Of a stretch of 40,915 nt of DNA, positions 33,904-40,147 are shown one piece after another. Positions within the stretch are counted from its first letter, which is position 1, and each line of letters begins with the position of its first letter. Source of the stretch: Helicobacteraceae bacterium. Its GTDB lineage: Bacteria; Campylobacterota; Campylobacteria; Campylobacterales; Sulfurimonadaceae. Below the pieces are notes generated by a model. The model had not been told where the DNA came from and made no database searches. It worked only from the letters and a program-made list of their open reading frames with translations. Position numbers and translations under genes: made by a program. The stretch covers positions 1 to 40,915 of the forward strand of contig JAMONY010000007.1 in NCBI GenBank assembly GCA_027066325.1. The letters run 5' to 3'.

Positions 33904-34022
33904 TGAATCCAAATAACCCACCACTATCAGGCGATATCAACATCTTAATTTGGGGTGTAACATTTGCTATTTTAGTTGTTATAGCCATGGTTTTAGCATT
34001 TTTAAGTAGAGGCAAGGAGTAG
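33903..34022 (+). CDS. 39-residue single-span membrane peptide
   Basis: Reads MNPNNPPLSGD followed by a hydrophobic span (about INILIWGVTFAILVVIAMVL) and a basic/acidic tail ending FLSRGKE. The start ATG overlaps the TAA of the preceding gene, and an AGTAGG-type site lies just upstream; pyrC begins 3 bases after the stop. One transmembrane helix, no Cys. This is short enough to be missed by gene callers but is supported by tight operon packing on both sides. Function unknown. Confidence 0.65.
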   Translation: MNPNNPPLSGDINILIWGVTFAILVVIAMVLAFLSRGKE

Positions 34023-34025
34023 GTT

Positions 34026-35078
34026 ATGAGAACTCACACACTGATTATGCCACTAGATATGCATCTTCATCTAAGAGATGGTGCTATGCTTGAGGCTATT
34101 GCGCCACTTAGCTCATACAGTTTTAGCGGAGCTGTTATCATGCCAAACTTAGTGCCACCTATCACAAATAAGCAGAGTCTTGAAGCATATAAGAGCCGTA
34201 TCAGGTCGGCTACTAATCGACGCATTAATGATGATGATAGTGATGAGTTTGAGCTTATGGATATGGACTACTTTGAGCCTCTTATGACCCTCTTTTATCA
34301 AAACTACAGTAGAGAGTTTTTAGAAGATATTTGTGATGATATATTTGCTATCAAGCTCTATCCAGCAGGTATCACTACTAACTCTGATGGTGGAGTTGAA
34401 TCATTTGAGATAGAGCAGATGCGAGAGACACTAGAAGCTATGAGTGAGCTCTCAATTCCTCTGTTAGTTCATGGGGAGAGTGATGGTTTTGTTATGGATA
34501 GAGAGGCGGAGTTTATGAGCATCTATGAGATGCTAGCGCTATCGTTCCCAGACCTTAAGATTGTCATGGAGCACATAACTACCAAAGCCGCTGTGCAGAT
34601 GTTAGATAGATATAAAAATCTCTACGCTACCATAACGGTTCACCACTTACTAATTACTCTAGATGATGTTGCAGGTGCTGCTCTTCAACCACATCTATTT
34701 TGTAAGCCTATAGCTAAGCGACCAGAAGATAGAGAGGCGCTTAGAGAGGTGGCTCTAAATGCTCACCCTAAAGTGATGTTTGGCTCTGATTCAGCTCCTC
34801 ATCCACAACATGCCAAAGAGTCTTGTGGCTGTGCTGCTGGTGTATTTACTGCACCTATAGCTCTACAGCTGCTTTGTGAGATATTTGATAGCGAAGATAA
34901 GCTAGATAACCTTCAAGCCTTTGTGAGTGATAATGCTCAGAGCATACATGGACTATGTCCAGAGTTTAAAGAGGTTACACTAAAACAAGAGCCGTTTAAA
35001 GTACCAGAGAGCTATAGTTTAGTTGTGCCTATGTATGCCAATAGGAGCATAGCTTGGAGTATAGAAGATGTGCTTTAG
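34026..35078 (+). CDS. pyrC: dihydroorotase (class II)
   Basis: Closes N-carbamoyl-aspartate to dihydroorotate in pyrimidine synthesis. The 350-residue zinc enzyme shows [11 protein letters not shown] (two metal His), the carboxylated Lys in [36 protein letters not shown] and the catalytic Asp in [13 protein letters not shown]. The start at ATG 34026 is typical. It is the last gene of the plus-strand run and is followed by convergent cytochrome c genes across 19 bases. Confidence 0.97.
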   Translation: MRTHTLIMPLDMHLHLRDGAMLEAIAPLSSYSFSGAVIMPNLVPPITNKQSLEAYKSRIRSATNRRINDDDSDEFELMDMDYFEPLMTLFYQNYSREFLEDICDDIFAIKLYPAGITTNSDGGVESFEIEQMRETLEAMSELSIPLLVHGESDGFVMDREAEFMSIYEMLALSFPDLKIVMEHITTKAAVQMLDRYKNLYATITVHHLLITLDDVAGAALQPHLFCKPIAKRPEDREALREVALNAHPKVMFGSDSAPHPQHAKESCGCAAGVFTAPIALQLLCEIFDSEDKLDNLQAFVSDNAQSIHGLCPEFKEVTLKQEPFKVPESYSLVVPMYANRSIAWSIEDVL

Positions 35079-35097
35079 AGTGTTTATTTAGTAGCGG

Positions 35098-35430
35098 CTA
35101 CCGGTAGTATAGCCTCTTTTTAATATCAAATTTTTTCATATATAACTCAATATTTACTCTCAGTGTGTCATCATCTAGCCCAATCTCTGTCTTCATTGGA
35201 AATTTTAGAAAAAATTGAGGTGGCATTATAGATGTTGTCTTAGTCGGACTCTTTAGATACCTTAGCATCGCCTCTTCTATGTTTTTTGGCGTTGAGTATT
35301 TTAGTAGATATCTTTTATATATAAGCTCACTCGGAATCTGCTCTTTTTCATGACATGCTAAACAGCTCTTTTGTAGATCTGCAAAAAGAGATACTATCAC
35401 AAATGAGACTATTGTAACTACTTTTACCAT
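35098..35430 (-). CDS. small exported monohaem c-type cytochrome
   Basis: A 110-residue protein with an N-terminal signal (VVTIVSFVIVSLFA) and one haem-binding CLACH motif near residue 23-27 (C-x2-C-H). A candidate axial Met is in IMPPQFFLKFPMK. It shares 7 bases with the end of the histidine kinase gene and is therefore likely co-expressed with the two-component pair. It presumably sits in the periplasm. A similar monohaem gene beside a sensor kinase is known from Campylobacterota, so it may feed a signal or be a regulated target; this is inference. Confidence 0.8.
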   Translation of the reverse strand: MVKVVTIVSFVIVSLFADLQKSCLACHEKEQIPSELIYKRYLLKYSTPKNIEEAMLRYLKSPTKTTSIMPPQFFLKFPMKTEIGLDDDTLRVNIELYMKKFDIKKRLYYR

Positions 35431-36572
35431 CTTATTACCACCTTGGTTCCTTGATTTTGTTGTGAACTTATCTGTAGATCAAAACCGTAGTTTCTAACAA
35501 CATGGTTGACGATATTGAGACCTATGCCAAAACCACCTTCACTTTTGTTAGCTCTTCTAAATCTCTCTAGTATAAAGCCAAGATCTCTCTCATTTATACC
35601 AACTCCACTATCTTCTACAACAAGGGTATTTTGGGTTACTTGTATGTAGAGTTGTCCGCCTACTTTATTGTATTTGATCGCATTTGATATAAGATTGTCA
35701 CACACTCTTAGTGCATCATTTTTATCAATATCTAGAACTATATTTGGTTCTATATCTAGCTTGATCTTTAGCTCTTTTGCTTTTGCCAATACTCTAAAGT
35801 ACTCTATCCGCTCCTCTACCATCAGACCTATCTCTATGGACTCTATGTGGCGATGATAGTTATGATTTAGATTTAGGTATGCTAGATCATCATAGATACG
35901 ACTAAGAGTTTTTGAGGCTATCTCAATTCTTTTTAGCTCTTGAGTATTTTTTAGGTTTTTATCCATAGACTCTATCATTTCAATATTGGTTAAGATAGTG
36001 CTTATTGGGGTGTTTAGCTCATGTGTAGCATCTTGGATAAAATAGTTCATTCTCTCAATAGATTCTCTCATGGGAGCTATAAACAACCCACCCAAAAAAT
36101 AGCCTAAAACAGCAAAAAAGATAGTAGCTATCAACATAAAAATAAGAGTTTTATTCTCTAGGTTAGTGATAGGTTCAAGATCTATATTTTTCACCACTAG
36201 TAGATATGCAGCACCTAAATAGTGAGGCTCAATATCTACAATAGCGTAGATCTTATCTATATCGTCCATAGAGTGTAACTCTACTCTCTCATCTAGTGTG
36301 CCAAATATATACCTCTTATCAAGATCGTATATTGCTGATTCTATCTGCTCTGCTACTGGATAAATTAGTCTATTTGAGTGTGATTGATGCAGCTCTCTTA
36401 GTTGAGACTTGATGTGGCTAGCTTCATAGAGTAGTATATCTTTTTGTTGATCTAGGAGATGCTGTTTTGTAAAGCTATAAAATAGCCATGAAGCTAATGC
36501 AAAAAGCATAAGTGTGGATATTAGATAGATAGATAAAAACCTGATTAAGCTCCTATTTTGACTACTTAACAA
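35424..36572 (-). CDS. membrane sensor histidine kinase
   Basis: A 382-residue kinase with two membrane helices (residues 9-30 and about 145-165) flanking a periplasmic domain of about 110 residues, then HisKA with the phospho-acceptor in DATHELNTPIS and a HATPase with N box DNLISNAIKYNK, G1 DSGVGI and G2 GFGIGL. All catalytic boxes are intact. The start is TTG 36572 overlapping the end of the response regulator gene by 11 bases; no ATG lies near. Its periplasmic domain is rich in Tyr and acidic residues and has no obvious known sensor fold. Confidence 0.92.
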   Translation of the reverse strand: MLSSQNRSLIRFLSIYLISTLMLFALASWLFYSFTKQHLLDQQKDILLYEASHIKSQLRELHQSHSNRLIYPVAEQIESAIYDLDKRYIFGTLDERVELHSMDDIDKIYAIVDIEPHYLGAAYLLVVKNIDLEPITNLENKTLIFMLIATIFFAVLGYFLGGLFIAPMRESIERMNYFIQDATHELNTPISTILTNIEMIESMDKNLKNTQELKRIEIASKTLSRIYDDLAYLNLNHNYHRHIESIEIGLMVEERIEYFRVLAKAKELKIKLDIEPNIVLDIDKNDALRVCDNLISNAIKYNKVGGQLYIQVTQNTLVVEDSGVGINERDLGFILERFRRANKSEGGFGIGLNIVNHVVRNYGFDLQISSQQNQGTKVVIRW

Positions 36573-37224
36573 GACGGTATCCTACATTTTTGACTGTCTC
36601 TATTTTCTCTTTTCCTATCGAAGATCTAAGCTTTTTGATATAGGTGCGAAGTGATCCATTGCTTGGTTCTTGATCGTAGTCCCATAGAGTTTGATATATT
36701 GTATTGTAGTCTAGAAGTTCATTTGGGTGCTGTAGAAATAGAGCTAAAAGTTTTAACTCTTTTGTTTTTAACAAGATCTTTTCACCATCTTTACTAAGAG
36801 TCAGCTCTTTTAGATCAAAAATAATCCCATCTTCTAGCTCTATGTTATCTTGATGTGTATTAAATGAGCGTTTTAGGAGTGATTCAACCCTAACAAGTAG
36901 CTCTTTTAGAGCAAATGGTTTACGGATATAGTCATCACCTCCTACTAAAAATCCTCTCTCTACATCCTCAACACTATTGAGAGAAGTTATAAAAATTGCA
37001 GGCACATTAGAGCTCTTGCGGATCTCTTTTAAGAGATCAAAACCATTACCAAGAGGCACTTTTACATCTAAAAGCAGAAGGTTGATGTGCCGCTCATAGA
37101 AGATATCTTCAGCCATGTTAATATCGTATGCTACATAGACAACATAGTTTTTAAGCTCAAGAAACTGTTTGATGGTATCACTTAGCTGTAGATCATCCTC
37201 AAGTAGTAGTATGCTCTGAATCAT
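36562..37224 (-). CDS. OmpR-family response regulator
   Basis: A 220-residue regulator: receiver domain with the acidic pair in LLLEDDLQ, phosphoacceptor Asp in LLLLDVKVPLG near 53, conserved Thr/Ser in FITSLNS and Lys in IRKPF; then a winged-helix DNA-binding domain (LKTKELKLLALFL and SNGSLRTYIKKLRSSIG, ending VGYRLVK). It is followed by its kinase gene with an 11-base overlap and by a cytochrome gene. An extended -10 lies 26 bases upstream. Confidence 0.94.
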   Translation of the reverse strand: MIQSILLLEDDLQLSDTIKQFLELKNYVVYVAYDINMAEDIFYERHINLLLLDVKVPLGNGFDLLKEIRKSSNVPAIFITSLNSVEDVERGFLVGGDDYIRKPFALKELLVRVESLLKRSFNTHQDNIELEDGIIFDLKELTLSKDGEKILLKTKELKLLALFLQHPNELLDYNTIYQTLWDYDQEPSNGSLRTYIKKLRSSIGKEKIETVKNVGYRLVK

Positions 37225-37230
37225 TTTAAT

Positions 37231-37248
37231 CTCTTTTTGTTAAAAGAG
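37231..37248. repeat. short inverted repeat in the leader of the response regulator gene
   Basis: CTCTTTT (37231-37237) and AAAAGAG (37242-37248) with a 4-base loop, between the -10 box and the ATG of the response regulator. It may be a weak hairpin or operator. It is too AT-rich and lacks a T tail for a convincing terminator. Confidence 0.3.
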
Positions 37249-37249
37249 T

Positions 37250-37258
37250 ATTATAACA
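37250..37258 (-). promoter_or_regulatory. extended -10 promoter for the response regulator gene
   Basis: On the minus strand TGtTATAAT is read from 37258 to 37250, a consensus extended -10 about 26 bases ahead of ATG 37224. It lies in the 52-base gap after apbE, so the two-component genes can be transcribed independently of the DUF3570 cluster. Confidence 0.6.
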
Positions 37259-37276
37259 ACATAAACTTTTTGTGAA

Positions 37277-38101
37277 CTACAGGATAATACATCTATGGGT
37301 ACATTTTAGTTTAGGCTCTATCATGAGGGCTGTAGAGTATACGCCACTCTGTACACAAGTAGGAGAGATGACGGTGACAGATTTTGGTTTTAGCTTTGAG
37401 TCTGTTTTAGAGAGTATGTGTGAGTAGGTTTGCTGCTCTATGTGGTAGTTTCTCTCATAGGATGCCGATGTTGTTAGTGCCTCATCTTCTATCTCAACAT
37501 ACTCAATATGTTTTGATCTATCATCTGGATCTTTGATACCAACTCTAAATGCTCTTGCATCAACCCTTCTTCCAACTGCATAGATATCTCCACCAAAGTT
37601 AATAAGAGCCGATGAGATCTTAGCGCGTCTTATGAGAGTTGCAGCACGATCAACAGCGTGCTCTTTTACAAAACCCCCAAGATCTATCTTTGTAAACTTA
37701 TTGTCAAACATAATCTTATCTCTTTGGATTTTTATGTGTTCACACCCTACAAACTCTAACAATTTAGCTCTGCTACTTTGAAGATCATTGACACTTTTTG
37801 AGATACTATAGAGATCTTTGAGTGTTGCCATTGTGATATCAAAGATACCATCTGTAGCTCTATAGAACTCTAAAGAGCGTCTAAGTATACTTTTGCTTTC
37901 ACGATCTATGTGGTGCTCTAGGCGTGCATTGACTCTATATAGCCATGAGTTTTTATCATAGTAGCTATATTTGTGTTGGAGTCTTTTTGACTCTTTTACA
38001 ATGTCTTGTGCTACCCCATCAGCTCTTGGTTTTGAGATGCTAAATATGCTCAGCTCACACGGCGTATTCATCGCCTCAAATCTATATCTAAATTCTCTCA
38101 T
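37277..38101 (-). CDS. apbE: ApbE-like FMN transferase without a visible signal peptide
   Basis: ApbE family enzymes link FMN from FAD covalently to a Thr/Ser of target proteins. The 274-residue protein begins directly with FRYRFEAMNTPCEL, followed by DGIFDITM, DLGGFVKEHAVDRA, NFGGDIYAVG and TSASYERN, all ApbE signatures. The C-terminal metal region reads SPTCVQSGVYSTALM, where the usual Asp is Gly. The final HILSKTDSK replaces the typical HIIDPRTG. No leader or lipobox is present, whereas most Gram-negative ApbE are exported lipoproteins. The start is ATG 38101, overlapping the DUF3570 stop as TGATG; TTG one codon earlier is not preferred. It is last in the tlpA-DUF4266-DUF3570-apbE operon. 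Confidence 0.85.
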   Translation of the reverse strand: MREFRYRFEAMNTPCELSIFSISKPRADGVAQDIVKESKRLQHKYSYYDKNSWLYRVNARLEHHIDRESKSILRRSLEFYRATDGIFDITMATLKDLYSISKSVNDLQSSRAKLLEFVGCEHIKIQRDKIMFDNKFTKIDLGGFVKEHAVDRAATLIRRAKISSALINFGGDIYAVGRRVDARAFRVGIKDPDDRSKHIEYVEIEDEALTTSASYERNYHIEQQTYSHILSKTDSKLKPKSVTVISPTCVQSGVYSTALMIEPKLKCTHRCIIL

Positions 38102-39336
38102 CAAAATTTATATTTTGCACCAATGGTATAGTATGAAGCATCAAAGATATCTATCTGCTCATAGTAGTTGTAGCCTATGTTAGCACTAAGTGCGCTACTA
38201 AGTTTATACTCCGCACTCAACATAACTCCAAAAGCGCTAAAACTACTCATACGCCTATCACTGCTAGCATGAACCTCTGTGGTAAAAAAGTCCTTTTTGC
38301 CGTTATAAAAATCAGCAGCACTTTGTGTGTAGTACCTCAAACCAGTACCAAGAGTTAGGCTATCGCTAAGCTCATAGTAGAGTTTGGTATCGATGGTGTG
38401 TGAAAATATGCCCCAGTTGTCTTTGTATATACGGTAAGATGTGTTAGATGCTACCGTATTGGTAAGTGCGCTTACATACCCAAGCACAGCCCCATAAGAT
38501 GTTCTTGTATCTGGCTTATTTTCTGCTTTAATGGTAGCTGTATAGCTATTTGATGCTCTATAGTCTCTTACAACATTCATGTATGGGTTACTAAGGTATC
38601 CGCTCTCATTGGCAAAAAACAGTGAAGCTTTAAGCATGGAGTCTGGAGTGAGCAGTTGTGTGTATCCAACCTCTGCGCTTACAACGGTGATATCAAAGCT
38701 CTCACTAGCTCCACTACTACCATCACGACGATCGTCGTCATCATCATCATCATCTCTATCTCTACTAGCCGCACTAGCTCCACTATCGGTGTCTACATAG
38801 TTACTACAAGCATCATTGCCCTTGCAGTAGACTAGTACCTCATTTTGTTGATAAGATGCACCAAATGATATAGATCTATTTTTGCTGTTGTCTAAGAAGT
38901 GAAGATACTGTAGATTGATCTCATCTGATGAGTAGTCTCTCTCGTATGAGCGTGCATAGCCTACGCTTAACTCATCATCTGATACAAACCTAGTTGTTAG
39001 CATAATGGTTGATGCTAAGCGGTTATCATTGTACTCTATATCACCATATCGGACACTCCCAATAGAGGTCTCATCTCTTGATGCAGCAGAGGCTCCTGTA
39101 GAGCTATCATACCAAGTTGGGCTAGCACCACTGATGCTATCTGATACAAATGATGCCTTTAGTGTATAGTCTGCGCCAAAATCTTTACTTACTTCGATAG
39201 ATGGAGACATAACAGTTGTGCGACCGCTATCTTCATCATACTGTATGTACTGCACACTAACATAATCTTCAGCTGCTATGCTACTAGCTATCAAGAGAGC
39301 ACTTGCAGCTACAGATATCTTACTTTTCAATTGCAT
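38101..39336 (-). CDS. DUF3570-family outer-membrane barrel protein with four flavinylation motifs
   Basis: A 411-residue protein with a signal peptide (ISVAASALLIASSIAA, cleavage before EDYVS) and a run of amphipathic strands ending in KYKF, so an outer-membrane beta-barrel. It contains four exact matches to D-x-x-[S/T]-G-A-[S/T]: DSISGAS (residues 66-72), DSSTGAS (77-83), DTDSGAS (182-188) and DGSSGAS (205-211). An eight-Asp run lies at 195-202, between motifs 3 and 4, and a Cys pair (171 and 177) just before motif 3. ATG 39336 has GGAGGAGG upstream, encoded within the DUF4266 tail; TTG 39342 is rejected. With ApbE next in the operon, covalent FMN on this barrel is a strong inference. Confidence 0.82.
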   Translation of the reverse strand: MQLKSKISVAASALLIASSIAAEDYVSVQYIQYDEDSGRTTVMSPSIEVSKDFGADYTLKASFVSDSISGASPTWYDSSTGASAASRDETSIGSVRYGDIEYNDNRLASTIMLTTRFVSDDELSVGYARSYERDYSSDEINLQYLHFLDNSKNRSISFGASYQQNEVLVYCKGNDACSNYVDTDSGASAASRDRDDDDDDDDRRDGSSGASESFDITVVSAEVGYTQLLTPDSMLKASLFFANESGYLSNPYMNVVRDYRASNSYTATIKAENKPDTRTSYGAVLGYVSALTNTVASNTSYRIYKDNWGIFSHTIDTKLYYELSDSLTLGTGLRYYTQSAADFYNGKKDFFTTEVHASSDRRMSSFSAFGVMLSAEYKLSSALSANIGYNYYEQIDIFDASYYTIGAKYKF

Positions 39337-39545
39337 CCACAACCTCCTCCTGCAACTCCACCACCACCTTTAGTTGCCTCTTTTGAGAAGTAGACATGCC
39401 CATCAAACTTACTAAGAAGTGAGTTTGCACATCTATCTTTGAGTGTATCTTTTGAGAAGTTCTCTTTCTCCCATGGCTTTGGTGCAGACATAGGACTACA
39501 TCCAGTAAAAACATAGAGGAGCGATATTAAGATAGAGATCCTCAT
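39327..39545 (-). CDS. DUF4266 small lipoprotein with Gly/Cys C-terminal tail
   Basis: A 72-residue protein: lipoprotein signal MRISILISLLYVFTGC with Cys16 as acylation site, then the DUF4266-type PKPWEKENFSKDTL segment and HVYFSKEATKGGGG, finishing GGGCGCN with Cys69 and Cys71. The tail is the family hallmark; what it binds or bears is unknown. It overlaps tlpA by 4 bases and the DUF3570 gene by 10, and the DNA for its tail also carries the ribosome site of the DUF3570 gene. DUF4266 genes commonly sit next to DUF3570, from memory of genome neighbourhoods. Confidence 0.85.
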   Translation of the reverse strand: MRISILISLLYVFTGCSPMSAPKPWEKENFSKDTLKDRCANSLLSKFDGHVYFSKEATKGGGGVAGGGCGCN

Positions 39546-39994
39546 GGTGTATCAAGCTCTTTAAGATCTTTGGCGATTACCTGCTCTACGCTATTGATAC
39601 TACCGTGCATAGATCTTAGTATGACCCCATCTTTTACATAGTAGATAGATGGTATGCCAACAGGGTTGAACTCTTTGATGATCTCATTATCAGGATCATT
39701 GATGGTGCGAAACGAGATACCCAGTTTTTTTACTAATGCCTCTGTAGCTTTAGGGTTTTTATCTACCCCTACACCTACTATCTCATACCTATCTTTATCT
39801 ATCTCTTTGCTTAGTATCTCTATGTGTGGCAGCTCTTTTTTGCAGCTACTACACCATGCGGCAAAAAAAGCTACTACAGCTATCTTCTCATCTTGCAGAT
39901 TCAACTTCTGTTGAGTCTCTTTATCTATTTTGTCACCTACACCCAGAGCCAATAAGGAGCTAACTAACATAAATATCACTACAGCTATACGCAT
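39542..39994 (-). CDS. exported TlpA/ResA-type thioredoxin
   Basis: A 150-residue protein with an N-terminal signal (VVIFMLVSSLLALG) and a thioredoxin fold: WCSSCKKE active site (C48-x2-C51), a long helix, and the cis-Pro loop VGIPSIYYV. TlpA/ResA-type proteins reduce periplasmic disulphides, often for cytochrome or metalloprotein maturation. Here the neighbours suggest it keeps the Cys of DUF4266 or of the DUF3570 Cys pair reduced. AAGGATG lies before ATG 39994, and it overlaps DUF4266 by 4 bases. It leads the operon. Confidence 0.9.
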   Translation of the reverse strand: MRIAVVIFMLVSSLLALGVGDKIDKETQQKLNLQDEKIAVVAFFAAWCSSCKKELPHIEILSKEIDKDRYEIVGVGVDKNPKATEALVKKLGISFRTINDPDNEIIKEFNPVGIPSIYYVKDGVILRSMHGSINSVEQVIAKDLKELDTP

Positions 39995-40030
39995 CTAATC
40001 ATCCTTCTGATTTAGTCAAATTCAGCGATA

Positions 40031-40036
40031 ATTGTA
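40031..40036 (-). promoter_or_regulatory. -10 box for the tlpA-DUF4266-DUF3570-apbE operon
   Basis: TACAAT on the minus strand at 40036-40031, preceded by TGG, about 36 bases before the tlpA ATG. It lies in a 153-base divergent intergenic region shared with the lipoprotein gene. Confidence 0.5.
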
Positions 40037-40102
40037 CCACATAAATAGCAGTTTTTAAGAGGAGATTTTATAAAAAAAATTCATCAACTCTTCATCTTGA
40101 GT

Positions 40103-40111
40103 TGCTACAAT
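40103..40111 (+). promoter_or_regulatory. extended -10 promoter for the Asp-rich lipoprotein gene
   Basis: TGcTACAAT at 40103-40111, about 36 bases before ATG 40148, which has an AAAAGGA ribosome site. It is the same TGnTACAAT element as ahead of ppa. Confidence 0.55.
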
Positions 40112-40147
40112 CTTACTAATTTAAATAGGAATTAAAAGGATTTTAAT

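Noticed and set aside
35079-35115. Possible terminator hairpin GGCTA...TAGCC after pyrC
   Set aside because: The stem is 5 bases with a long loop, there is no T tract, and it lies partly in the convergent cytochrome coding region.
38701-38760. GAT/GAC repeat tract as a CRISPR or frameshift signal
   Set aside because: It is a coding Asp run in frame within the DUF3570 gene, with no repeat-spacer structure.
39320-39514. Alternative reading frame of 64 residues overlapping DUF4266 on the same strand
   Set aside because: The DUF4266 frame has a lipoprotein signal and the family tail; the alternative has neither and no ribosome site.
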